Assembly: GCA_015680685.1 (NCBI GenBank)
Contig: MNCI01025456.1
Location: 1,040,106 to 1,104,105 of the forward strand
From: Gnetum montanum
Lineage: Eukaryota > Streptophyta > Gnetopsida > Gnetales > Gnetaceae
Direction of reading: 5' to 3'
Length of the DNA stretch: 64,000 nt
The notes beneath the pieces are model-generated. The model was not told where the DNA came from, did no database searches, and saw only the letters and a program-made list of their open reading frames with translations. Position 1 is the first letter of the stretch; the number at the start of each line of letters is the position of its first letter. Shown here piece after piece: positions 33,961 to 44,905 of this stretch. Position numbers and translations under genes: made by a program.

Positions 33961-35303
33961 GCGGTAGTTTGACGATGATTCCTGGTCGGCGCTATTACTT
34001 TGGCACGCCTGGAAGGCGCGGAATCGCACAGTTTTTACACAGGCAGCTACCCCCTCCCCCCAGCAACTTATCCAGCAGACCCGCCGGGCATGGCGTGAGA
34101 TTCTGGCCACCATGGGGCAGACGTCGACATATGAGCCTGGCTACGCGGACTTCCAGGCGGATGAGGAGCTGTGGTGGATGATTTGCCAATGCGGATGGGA
34201 CACCCTGCTGCAGCAGCTGGTCGGGGACCCTGACCTGCCTGACAACTCTTTCTTTACCAATTGGCGCGGCGATCAGACCTTCTTCCGAGGCCGAGTAATT
34301 CGCCTGACAGAGGTTGCTCTGGCCAACTACCTGGGGATCCTAGCCGCTGGGGAGATCATCCTGCCAACCTCCTATGGCCTCCATAACTCTGCGACCTTTT
34401 TCGAGGGGTTTTCCCCGAGAACGCAGAGCCGTCAGGTCCCTCGGACGTCCCTTCCGCGCCTCTGGGCTCATGCGGCCGTCTTGGTCGAACGCTTCTTTGT
34501 GCAGTCGGGGAATGTGTCCAAACTCCAGGGGCTACATTTCACCTTCCTATGGTGCTTGAAGGAGGGCACCCAGGTAAACCTGTCGCGGTTCTTCCTCGAG
34601 GCCCTCCGCCTTCAGCGGCGGGGTCACCATTCGGGGCTTATTTTGGCCCTGTGGAGGGGGGCGGGGGGGGGGCAGGGGGTGCCAGGCCCGTCCTCTGCCC
34701 CTACTAGGGGCCGTTTCGCTGACCTCCCCCTGCTTCCCCCCTTTCCTCCACTCAACGACGGTGGGCCGCTCTCCACCTTTCTTGGAGCCGCCGCTCCCAC
34801 TGCAACCCTGCCCTCTCGCCCAACCCCCCCAGTGCCCCCTGCACTGGGAGGCGCAGCTTCAACAAGCTGTTGCTGCGGCTTGGGAGGCCGAGCAACGGTC
34901 CTTGGAGAGTCGGTGGACCGAGGCCCTGGCCAAGTGGCGCGTCGACCACGATGCCCAGCTTCAGGAACAAGCACAATAGCTGAACAGGCAGCATACGCTC
35001 TCAATGGAGACCATGCGGGCCCAGCTCATGGATGAGCTCTGGGACCGGATCAGGGAGGAGCTGCGTCAGGAGGAGGCAAACCGGCAGGCTCAGGAGGCGG
35101 CGGCCCGGGAGGAGTAGGAGCGCCTACAGGAGGAAGAGGTGCAACGGCAACGGCAACTCGATCGGGCGCATCAACACAGCACCCGCCAGTGGCTCAGGGG
35201 GGGCACTGCCCGTATAGAATCCTTGGAATTAGCTGTGAGAGCTCCTGGGAGGAGCTTAGATGGCACATCCGACGCACGTCCGCTAGATTCCACCTGGATG
35301 TAG
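33961..35303 (+). pseudogene. LINE 3' coding: ORF2 tail fused to accessory-type domain and coiled coil
   Basis: After the C run one frame starting near 33969 reads FDDDSWSALLLWHAWKARNR, a typical LINE ORF2 C-terminal segment. It passes without a stop through QQTRRAWREILATM into the 307-codon open stretch at 34112-35035. That stretch begins TYEPGYADFQADEELWW, then DNSFFTNWRGDQTFFRGRV, RLTEVALANYLGI, ERFFVQSGNVSKLQGLHF and QVNLSRFFLEAL. The order resembles the accessory domain of the Athila-like elements (GETYQFWHN..., VTVDFST..., NANLPHLYLTEI). A Pro-rich linker and a Gln/Glu/Arg-rich helical region (EELRQEEANRQAQEAAAREE) follow in shifting frames to about 35303. Whether ORF2 and this domain are one protein or two overlapping ORFs is unclear. 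Confidence 0.6.
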
Positions 35304-35814
35304 GGGATTCCTCGACGGACTAGCGTAGGCGCAAGGCTCTTCTGTAGGGGTTTCAACAGGCCACTAACTTCGTGGACACCGAGGACCACCGTGCCACCCT
35401 GGACCTGCTCCATGAGTTGGAGTTGCCTCGGTGTGCCTGTCACCAGCTGCCGACCCGCCCCTAGCCCCTCCCCCCCGTTCCCTGTTGGGCTCGTCGTTTC
35501 TGTTTGTGTGGGGTCGTGCCCCCCTGTTGGGGGTGCACCCCCCCCTCCTATCCTCCCCCTTACTTTTGCGTTGTGGGTGCGCCCCCCCCCACGTTGGGGG
35601 TGCACCCCCCCCCATGTTAGGGGGTTTTGGACATCTGTACGACATCTGTACGGCTCCGTGGTTAGGCCACCATGCTGGGGGTCAGCCGAGTTTTTTCTCT
35701 TGATCTTTTGTGGGTTTCCGGGTCCCCCCCCCTCTTCGGGGTGGGCCACCCCTGCTTGTACTTGTATACCCATGTACCATTCTTTTAGTAATACATTCCC
35801 AAACATTCTCTCTC
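35304..35814 (+). other. LINE 3' untranslated tail with G/C-run palindromes
   Basis: No coding. Between about 35515 and 35625 the word gggggtgcaccccccc recurs two to three times with cgttggggg-type partners, able to form G/C hairpins. Long C runs occur around 35465-35620 and 35720-35735. Confidence 0.6.
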
Positions 35815-35821
35815 AAAAAAA

Positions 35822-35834
35822 AAGCCACAAGGTA
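35822..35834. repeat. LINE target-site duplication, right copy
   Basis: aagccacaaggta, identical to 32246-32258. The sequence after it (tcatttagtggctactatg) resembles Element 1 near 22450-22470, so the LINE sits in Element 2 sequence. Confidence 0.9.
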
Positions 35835-36700
35835 TCTTCTCATTTAGTGGCTACTATGCAAACTTGTTATTGGTCCCATACCTATTCCTTAACTTTATGC
35901 TAGGTCGGTATAGGGGTTGTGTTAATATTTCAAACTTCCAACCCACAACTGCATCCTTTATTATTAGTCATGCATGGATTTTTCTATCTCTCCACAGTGA
36001 TAGGTTTATCTTTTATGTCTTGTGTTGGAGCAACAATTGTTGTTGGCTTTTGCATCTGATTAGAAGACATCGTTCCAACAAGGAAGGATGTTGCACCAGA
36101 TTGGCCTTGTGCTAGTTTTGATGTGCTAGTAGGTCTACAAGTTTTGCGCACATGTGAGAAAACTATCCTAAAGCACAGACATTTCCAAGGTTATGGTTGA
36201 GATGTACTAGCATTATCATTTCTGTGTATGTTCATAGCATTAGTGGCATTCTTTCATTGATGTTGTTGTGTTGAAACTTCCTGTGTTGTTAGCAGTGACA
36301 TATGGTGGAGGGAAGTATGAGAATATTAAGGATATGACAAGGGATGAGATGCATGAGGTGGTGATCCTTTAGAAGATGTTATGGGTTAATGATATTGGAA
36401 GAGTCATAGTAATGATTTGAGGTAGAGGAAGTAGAAATAGTCAAGGAAATAGGTTGTTGAATGTAATATCCGTACAGGTTCGGATAGCATTAAGGGTAGT
36501 GCTAGTTTGATGATGGACTCCCCCACGATTGTGGGTTTTGCCACTACGTTTGATAGTAGTTTTGAGGCTGATAAGAAGTCCCACTAGGATAGTACAGTTG
36601 GTTATAGGCCTATCTATAATTACCTTGTGAAAAAGATAATTTTCTAGGCATTTTCTTTTGTACAAACTTGGGATTCAAAGCAAAAGCCCAATACTCATGT
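35835..36700 (-). pseudogene. Element 2 gag 3' part and protease-proximal sequence, decayed
   Basis: Antisense fragments such as FSQGNYR and SYQPQNYYQ are of the gag C-terminal type and follow the gag domain. Pol that should come next on the minus strand is missing: the sequence passes to the post-integrase spacer beyond the LINE. No intact frame remains. Confidence 0.45.
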
Positions 36701-38219
36701 AGATGTAACATGACTAGACAATAACCCTTTAGATGATTATATAGATAGATGTCACATCCATCATCATATTTTATGATTAAGTCTATAGCTTTTTTTCTAT
36801 AGCCATTTTCCCTTTTTGTTGATGAGTGTTCCTATATATTTCTTGATTCTTTTTCCTCCTCTTGTTTTGATCACTTGATTCATTTTACAGTACTCTCTCC
36901 TCTGCAGTTTTTATGTAAGTTGTAACTTTGTCATTCATCAACTCCCACACCTTATCTAGCCTTGGTTTAAGCTCATCAATAGACTTTTGTATTGGCAAGG
37001 TTTGTTGTAAAATTACATCATCAAGAGCTACCTTTTTTTTCTCATCATAGATATGGACCCTCCTCTTTTGAAAAGTTGGGTCCTAGTTATATTCCTTTAC
37101 ATACTCTCATTTACATAGCTCTCCTTCTTCTTTTGTGACTTGCACAATTAGCCTTTGTATCTGATGAGCTTTCAGTTTGTATAACCGACCTTTGGCATAA
37201 ATCCTAAGGGTCTCCCTCGTTTGATCACAAAAGCCATCTATGATGTGGAAAATTTGCTCTTTTTGAGAGAAATCATGGTCAGGACATCTAGGTAGTAGCA
37301 AATAGTATCTACCCAAGGCCACATCCAAGGGTTCATGATTTTCTTGCTTCCACCCTTGGATTTGTTTTTCTAGGTTGGACACTCTTGCATAGGTTTGGTA
37401 TTTTTCATTGAAGAGCTCCAGCATTATGGACCACCAGCGGATGGAATCTAGTTCCAATGATTTATACCAACTTCTAGCTTTGTGTATTAGTGTCCTAGGG
37501 AAGAGCTTAAGCTTTTTCCACTTACGTTTAATATTTTGCAAGGTGCAAGCATCATGGAAGGCTTGTAAGTGATGTTGTGGAGCAAAATTAGAGCCTCCCC
37601 TAAATTTAGGAATGTTGTCCATATCAAGCTATTTGATGTGGTTGTACCTTTGATGCCTTTGGGGTATTTGAACTACCTTCCTAATCTGTGTCATGCCCCT
37701 AGTAGCCAACAAGGTTTCATCAACATCAGACATGTCATAGCGATAATCTTTATTTTCATTTGTCTGATTACACTAATCTTGTCTATGCTCACTTTGATGT
37801 CTTTTATCTTATCCTTGGGTTTGATTTCTATCTTTACCTTGACCTCATAGTGAAGCTCTATCTTTATACCTATGTTCATCTTCATTAGAACTAGACATTG
37901 AATAGGAAGAGGAGGATGAGGAACTAGGTGAATCACCATGGCTTCTATATCTTCCCCCATGGTCCCTTGCTTTATGTTTTCTAGGTTTAGAGGAGATCCT
38001 AGGCCTTGAGGTCCTTCTTATTCTATGACTTTCTCCATCTCCTCTAGGATTATCTGTACCAACTAAACATAGTCTTTGCATGTAGTAAGGGTGAAAATGA
38101 GCATATGAAATCCCTGCTTGAAGTTGTTCACTCCAATTCTCTTCAATGTAGAACCTGTCATTTCTCCTATGAGTGTTTTAATCATACGATACATTATTGG
38201 TCCTATGTGAAGAAGACAT
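36701..38219 (-). pseudogene. Gag of Element 2
   Basis: The ATG at 38217-38219 lies about 110 bases after the primer site. The N-terminal part (37845-38081) is Arg/Lys-rich with a Ser run (DSPSSSSSSSYSMSSSNED). The retrotransposon gag domain at 37107-37622 is open for 171 codons: MDNIPKFRGG, HHLQAFHDACTLQN, SWYKSLELDS, NEKYQTYARV, IQGWKQENHEPLDVALGRYY, RIYAKGRLYKLKAHQIQRL. This is the best gag copy in the window and served to prove the continuity of Element 1 gag across Element 2. A helical charged tail follows to about 36880. Stops occur between 37620 and 37845. Confidence 0.8.
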
Positions 38220-38330
38220 GTTTTTAACTAGTGCAACTTAAAATACAATATTAATATTTTCTAAAAGATAACTTGTTAATACTTTTACAATGATTTGTTA
38301 TAATATAACTAATCTAGATAACTAGCACCA

Positions 38331-38349
38331 TCCCCAGCAATGGTGCCAA
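38331..38349 (-). promoter_or_regulatory. Primer-binding site (tRNA-Asp type), Element 2
   Basis: In antisense TTGGCACCATTGCTGGGGA directly follows the 5' LTR. It differs at about three positions from the complement of tRNA-Asp(GTC). Confidence 0.85.
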
Positions 38350-39292
38350 TGATGAGCAGCAAGTACTCCCTATGCCCAACCATATGAATTACAAGCATTC
38401 ACACACGATCCAATTGAATTCCATGGATGGGACTAGTTTGGCATCTAGATCGTTAAGTATTAATCATAGTTCATTGTCTTCTCACTTGGACTAGTGGTAG
38501 CTTTATCACATATGGCTTAGTCCAAGGTGAGGCATATGATGGTTGATGTTGTTTTGGCTTTATGCTACTCCTAATGATAATAGAAAAATTCATTATTTAA
38601 TCTAATTAACAATAAAAAGTAAAGTCTAAATGAGGCTACAGGTGATGAGTGTTCATTCCTAGCTTACTGTACATGTCCTAAACCCATGTATCCACTACTA
38701 GGATTACCAAGCACTACATGTTTACCACTACCGTACATGTGCTAAACCCATGTGAACTAAGTAATAACTCTGCTAGGATTACCAAGAGAATATGTGTTTA
38801 TGCTCAAAACTAGTCACACTCATTCCACTAATTGATTAACTTACATGAAATGTAGATATTAACTACGTACATGAAAGGTAAATTGCATGGAAAGTAAATC
38901 CAGTCTAAGTCAAAGTGATGTAATGAATAAAAATCAATCTTATCTTATTGTCATTCATGGAATGTGTCAAAGTACATTGTTACTCGAATAAGATGTCATA
39001 CAATTGACTCAGATCCATACTACGAGCACTCATTAACTGTTCTCTAAGACTATAGAATTAAATTGTAAGAGTTTAGCTACTCTATTAACAAAAGATGCCA
39101 AATACATGATGGGAGCATGCATATTTATAGGTGAAAATAGATGCTATGTCGACGGAAATCATTGATGCAACAAATATTAAGTCAACAAGATGCCATCAAC
39201 AAGATCGCATTGACAAGTACACGTCAACGTGGCTATGTCGATGCGCCTACGTCAATGTGATCTTGTCGAAGTAGCCCACTGATCCTTCATCA
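38350..39292 (-). repeat. Element 2 5' LTR (LTR-G)
   Basis: 943 bp, minus strand, TGATGAG at 38350 and TTCATCA at 39292. It matches the truncated LTR at 24256. U3 holds cgtcaa/cgtcga words and a TATA-like box near 39128 in antisense. Confidence 0.9.
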
Positions 39293-40893
39293 ACAAGGGT
39301 TCTCCTTATTTTAGTTTTTAGCCCATCTATGATATGGCATAGCTAATCTCGTTAGTAGTATCCATGGCCTAGGCATGGATACAACAAAGACTAGTACCTA
39401 CCCATGGCCACATCCAAGGACTCATAATTGCCTTGTTTCCACCCTTGGATTTGCCTCCTCAAATTGGACACTTTGGATTACATTTGGTATTTTTTGTTGA
39501 ACAACTCCATCATCATACTCCACTGCCAAATAAACTCTAGTTCCAAGGCCCACTACCAAATTTCTACTTTCTTTATGAGTGTCGTTGAAAAAATTTTAGC
39601 TTTTGTCCTTTGTTCTCCACATTTTGCAATGTACATGCATCATGGAAGGCTTGAAAATGATTTTGTCGATCTAAATTATCTCCCCCCTCAAACTTAGGGA
39701 TATTGTTCATATCTAACCGTTTAATTTAGCTATCCTTCAAGTGGTTGGTGGGAATTCTAACAACCTCTAAAATATTCAACATGTTTCTAGTACCTAGCCA
39801 TGGCTCATCATAGTCAAAATGATCTCTGTGATCCCTATCATGGCCATGATGCCTATGATAAGTCCTATAGTACCTTCATTCTCTATGATGTTCATCCCCT
39901 TGTTGCTACTCACGCCATTGGTCCTTGTTGTCCCAGTGGGATCTATGATCATCCCTAGCCCACCGCTCATCTCCATCTTGATCTTCATTGCTTTTGCCAT
40001 GGTCTCAGCCTCTACTTCCCCTGTTGAAGTTAGAGGAGAAAGATGATGATGATTATGATAAAAGTGAAGAGGAAGGAGAATCAGCACTAAACGATGCTTG
40101 TAACCTTCTCTTCTTCAATCCCTACCTCAGTCATCATGTCTACCTCTTCCTTAATGCTTGTCATCATCCTTGCCTTTGGATGAATGGCTATGGTTATCAT
40201 CTTCGGAGGTCCCCTGTTCTTGAGATTTTTTCTTTCCATTTCCAAGGTTTTCCATAGTGGATTGCAACTATTGGTTATGGCTTTTTCCATTAAAGAGAGG
40301 AGCAGAATTAGTGTATTAGGAATAGCTTGAAAAGAAGTCCTTGCCATCCTTATGTGGTTGCAAGAACAAATGGATAGGAAAACATTTTGCCTTTTGAAGT
40401 TTCATATCAAGCTTCCATCTACTAATCTTTCTTCCATAGGATCTCTATGGTATGATAATCCTGATAATCATGGTCTTGAATGTCGTACTCCACATTAATT
40501 TTGGTAGTGCCAAACTTGATGACATTCTTCAACAGAATTACGAGAGAAAATTGGTTAGGAGGTAACATAATGTTACCTTCCATGTTCCTCCATTGTAATT
40601 GCTTGTCCTGATGTAGGATGAAGGTAAAATCTGTAGTGTACAAGTTCAAATTAGTATAGATAAATTTGAACTGTTAGAGCATTTGTGGCTTCTAGCCCTC
40701 TTGCCTTTGATTCGATCTGCTTATAAATGGCTGTGGAGAATCTTCCCTGTGAGAAGAAGCCACATCATTCATTCTTTAAAGACAGTGTATGTTTGTTATT
40801 ATTATTTATCTGAATGGTTTAGTATTAGTTTCCTTTACAATGTCGTTAGATGTTTTCACTATCTTTCCTATGTAGCATACATAGCTAACTAAG
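39293..40893 (-). pseudogene. Gag N-terminal part of Element 1
   Basis: The antisense of 39340-39720 carries the gag block (DMNNIPKFEGG, HFQAFHDACTLQNV) homologous to Element 2 gag. The segment at 39800-40350 is the Arg/Ser/Asp-rich N-terminal region in broken frames. The gag continues at 24255 beyond Element 2. Many stops and indels mean no frame is intact. Bases 39293-39297 (acaag) are the right target duplication of Element 2. Confidence 0.65.
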
Positions 40894-40913
40894 ATCCTCA
40901 ACAATAATGCCAA
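40894..40913 (-). promoter_or_regulatory. Degenerate primer-binding site, Element 1
   Basis: In antisense ttggcattattgttgaggat follows the LTR directly. It is a mutated form of the tRNA-Asp-type site. Confidence 0.6.
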
Positions 40914-41790
40914 CGATAAGTAGCAAGTAGTCCCTATGCCCAACCATACCAATAACAAGCGTTGCACTAGTGATCTAGTTGAATTCCATGGACTTTAGCA
41001 ACTAAATGCATAATAGGCAGAGATAGTGACGTAGAATATGACTATTGTCTTCTTTGCTTCACTTGTGTAAGTGCAAGTGTATGGTTAAGTGTACACCAAG
41101 GCACATGATTTTTATTGATTTTATATTTTATTTTATTTATTCTAAGTGTGGAATAAAGAGAATTAATTAATGATTAACTATTTAACTAGATAGTGACTTA
41201 ATCTAACTATCCTAACATAAGCATCTAGGTCCACCTTCTGTGCACATTCTGAACTTGTTATAAACATACTAGATTACCAAGTGTTAGGCTACTAGGCATA
41301 CCAAGTGATAACACTACTGGGATTACCAATCATTAATGGTATGTTTAAGGCAATCGTACTTATGTGTGATTATTAAGAATATTAAGTAACTAAGTTCATG
41401 AATATAAAATGCATAAGTATTAAAGTGTATGATAGAAACATTAAACTATTCTTAAGTGTTGCAAGGAATTCCAAGAATCTTGTCTTTATTGTTGACACAT
41501 CAAAGTGTTTAGGTACATTGATGTTTGAATAAGGAACTGTCCAATCCTTGAATTCCTACTACGGGCACTTTGAAAATATTCTAACTCTAATGGGAAGAAA
41601 CTGTAAGAGTTTAGCTACACTATTGACTTAACATGCCATAAATGTGATGGGTATGTGCATTTATATAGGCAAGACTAGACACTGTGTTGACAGATCTGCA
41701 TTGATGCATCTAACCATACTTCGACTGGGATGCATTAACAGGGCAACATCGATGCATGCCCTTCAACGTAGCCTATCACATGATTCATTA
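40914..41790 (-). repeat. Element 1 5' LTR (LTR-K)
   Basis: 877 bp, minus strand. It begins CGATAAG, where the family has TGATGAG, and ends near TTCATTA. It matches the split LTR at 9877/14130 and preserves the unoccupied target (caccaaggcacatg, about 41095) of Element 4. Confidence 0.85.
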
Positions 41791-41949
41791 CTGGTATTAT
41801 GGATGAAATATTATTTACTGTAGGAAACGTTCCTTCTTTAGGGCAAGTCTAGAAAAGGTTCAAAGGATGATGACTTCATCTAACTCTACACCTTGTACAT
41901 AAGATCCTTAAGAGAACACTATGCTTCCAATATTAGTAGAAAAGAACTT

Positions 41950-44905
41950 AACTACAATCATGCTCACATAAACAATCATATATTAGATTAAGACAAGAGC
42001 ACTTCCTAAGAAAAAAATAGATCTAAAAAGTCCTTTGGTCTACCTCCAAATAGTATAACACAAACCATGTAAGGCTCTACCAGATTCTGGGTCAAGAGTT
42101 AATCTTATCTCTCAAGACATGTATAAGGTCTAGAATCTCCCTCCACTAAAGAAAAGTAACATCCAATTAGATCTAGTATACCAATCAATCGTTGTTGCAC
42201 TTGGACAAGTGGAAGATCTATGAACTACTATAAGTGGTTGTTCCTATCCTACTAATTTTTTAGGTTATCCATGTAGAAAAGAATAAAGGAGAATTTCCTA
42301 TCATCATGGAAAGAGCATAGCTTAGCACCATGGATGCTATGTTGAAAATCAAAGACTTGTACTTGAAAATTTTCAAGGAAGATGAAGCCAGAATAATTCA
42401 AATGTGCAAAGTTCCATGTATCACATATAGCAATAATAGGTGCAATTACATGCAGAGAATTTGGACAATAAGACATGATGTCATCATAGCATGCAACAAA
42501 TGTGTTGAAGATGTGTGTACAACAATGTCTATATGTAGTAGCCAATAGACAAGAAGGCACCCAATGGTTGATCACTAAAGAAGAATTAGAGTCTAACATA
42601 TGCATGGAACCAGTGAACAAGATTACAAGTGCCTATATTGAAGAAACAAATAAATTAGAAAAGGTACAAAGATAACCTCCCTACACTAAGTCATCACAGG
42701 AAGAGAATATTGAAAAAGATATAAACTCAAATTACTAGAACTAAAAGTCCTACCGAATATACTTGAATATGCTTTTCTTAATAACAAGAAACTGGTAATC
42801 ATAAATGTCAATCTTGAGAAAAAATAGAAGAGAAAATTATTGGAAGTTGTGAACAAGTGACCAAATACATTTGCATGGTCTTATGATGATATCACTAGCA
42901 TTTATTTATGCATTTTTGAATATTGAATCTACACTAATCTAGTTGTTAAACCACACCGCCAACCTTAATGGAGATTAAACCTAAAACTCAAAGAAGTTGT
43001 CAAATAAGAGTTGGAAAAGCTATTGAAAGTAGGTTTCATCTATACTATTGTAGAAAATGAATGGATTAGCTCATTAATCATTGTTCCAAAGAATAAGTAA
43101 AGGATTTATATAGATTTTTCATTGTTAAACATGGCAACATTCAAAGACCAATTTTCTTTGCCATTTGTTAACCAAGTCCTAAACACCATTATAAAAAATC
43201 AATACTATGGTTTCTTGGATATATACAACAAGTAAAATCAAATCCATATCACACTAGAGAATTAAGAGAAAACAACATTCACTAATCTATGAGGAATGTT
43301 CACATACAGGAAAATGTCATTTGACCTATGTAATGCTCCCACCATCTTTTAGAAACTTGTACTTAGTATCTTCCAAAAATAGATTGGAAATTGAGTTGAA
43401 GTATTTATTGATGATTTTTTTACATATAGGCTTAATTTCAAAAAGGCTTTGGACCGATTAGAGACACTTTTAAAAAGATTTGTTAAAACAAATCTGAAGC
43501 TCAATTTGTAGAAAAGCCACTTAATAATCCAAGATGGCATAGTTCTAGAACATAATGTATCTTATAAAGGAATCAAGGTAGAACCAGATAAGATTAGAGT
43601 GATCTAGAACATCACTTAAATACGACAAATAGTTAAGGATGTCAAATCATTTCTTGGCTATACAAGGTGCTACAAAAGATTTATTAAAATTTTTTCAAAG
43701 ATTGCAAAGCTACTTGTTCAACTAACAAAGAAAGATGCACCATTCCAGTGGTTAGAACAATGTGAGAAAGAATTTGAGAGCCTAAAACAAAAATTTATTG
43801 AGACACAAATCCTTAAACTTCTAGATTGATTTAAGGCTTTCCATATTATAACTTAAGACAAAATGTATTAGAAGTAGTGTTGACTCAATTAGATGATAAA
43901 AAATGACCATATTACATACATTGCATCAGTTGAAGCATTATTGAAGCACAACTTAACTATACCACTACTATTAAGGAGCTTATAGCTATGGTATACATAC
44001 TTGAAAAGTTCAAACATTATGTGCTCAAGTATCCTATCTATGTTCATATAGGTCATAGTGCCATCAAATTTCTAGTCAAAAAACCAACAATAAGTTGAAG
44101 AGTGATAAAATGGCTCATCATCTTATAAGAATTTGACATTACCATGATCTACAAGAAAGGAACCAAAAATTTTGTAGCTCATCACCTCTTAATATTAAGA
44201 TGGAAACCTCAAGAAAATGAAGAACCATTATTAGATGAATTTCTTGATAAAAATTTATTTACAAAGACAACAATAGTTGTGCATTTAGTAGTAAAATCAT
44301 GGATTATGGATTACATGACATATCTAACCACATAAGAACTTCCTGTTGAATGAGATAAAAAGCAAAAAGAAAAATTTCTCCATAGAGTAAAACAATACAT
44401 GGAAATTAATGGGAATCTTTATAAGATATGTGCTAATGGATTAATATGATGGTGTGTTCCAAGAAGGGAATCAACAAAGAGTTTTGCATGATGCGCATCA
44501 AGGACCATGTGATGATTATTATGTAGGATGATGAACAATACTAAAATTAATGATGACAAGTTACTTTTGACTTACCATATTTAGGAACACACACCAATTT
44601 TCATAATCTTGTGAAAGATGTCAAAGGAATGAAGAACTGATAGCCAAAAACAAGGGACCACAATAGTGAATACAATCATTAGAACCATATGATATTTGGG
44701 TAACTGACTTTATGGAGCCCATCACATTGATGTGGAATGGAAAGTCTTGCATTATCATGATTGGTAATTACTGTACTAAGTGGGTGGAAGTAGCTGCAAT
44801 TAAGGATTGCGTAGCCATACAGCTGTAAAATTATTTTAGCAACATGTGTTAAATAGATTTTGACTACCACAAATGTGAATATCAAATAATAGAACTTAGT
44901 TCACT
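41950..44905 (+). pseudogene. Protease, RT, RNase H and N-terminal integrase of Element 5
   Basis: Protease: CKALPDSGSRVNLISQDMY near 42080-42130, with the D-S-G active site intact. RT from about 43020: EWISSLIIVPK, YIDFSLLNMATFKDQFSLPF, YYGFLDIY with the motif A Asp, and EVFIDDFFTY with an intact FIDD box near 43400. SKGIKVEPDK-type connection sequence and RNase H follow (YTRCYKRFIKIFSKIAKLL, then a badly broken domain to about 44100). Integrase starts about 44480 (HDAHQGPCDDYY, ERCQRN) and has DFMEP, IGNYCTKWVEVAAI (first Asp now Asn) and an FTGA word at 44901-44911, where a 1.1 kb insertion interrupts it. Dozens of stops make it non-functional. Confidence 0.7.

Larger units (their letters stand above)
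32259..35821 (+). mobile_element. 5'-truncated GC-rich LINE
   Basis: A 3.56 kb insertion bounded by 13-bp target duplications, ending in an A tract (35815-35823) that overlaps the right one. It starts inside the RT domain, so the 5' end, endonuclease and ORF1 are missing, as expected of incomplete target-primed reverse transcription. It is strikingly GC-rich against AT-rich surroundings and its frames are far less decayed than those of the LTR elements. This points to recent insertion or different mutational history. It carries an ORF2 remnant that runs on into an accessory-type domain, then a non-coding tail with G/C-run palindromes. Confidence 0.9.
24256..39292 (-). mobile_element. Element 2: Athila-like retrotransposon nested in Element 1 gag
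   Basis: The 5' LTR is 38350-39292 and the truncated 3' LTR is 24256-24573, both of one subfamily. Flanks are ccaag (24251-24255) and acaag (39293-39297). Removing the element rejoins Element 1 gag: the left edge and right edge line up with one continuous stretch of Element 2's own gag near 37195-37230. Minus-strand primer site, gag and a post-pol spacer are present. RT/integrase, the accessory ORF, the polypurine tract and most of the 3' LTR have been deleted, partly at the junction near 30548. Confidence 0.8.
9877..41790 (-). mobile_element. Element 1: Athila-like Ty3/gypsy retrotransposon, minus strand, with nested insertions
   Basis: LTRs of one subfamily bound the element. The 5' LTR is at 40914-41790 and the 3' LTR at 9877-14807, the latter split by an insertion. 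LTR ends are TGATGA...TCATCA-type inverted repeats. Reading on the minus strand it has a primer-binding site, gag, protease, RT/RNase H, integrase, spacer, internal promoter, accessory ORF and polypurine tract. RT words such as TYKDHFSLSFVDQVLD and GYSGYNQI, and a tRNA-Asp primer site, are typical of the Athila lineage. Flanking pentamers (ctaat at 9872, ctggt at 41791) match at only three of five bases, so the target duplication is doubtful. Gag reads across 24255 and 39293 once Element 2 is set aside. All genes are broken. Confidence 0.8.
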
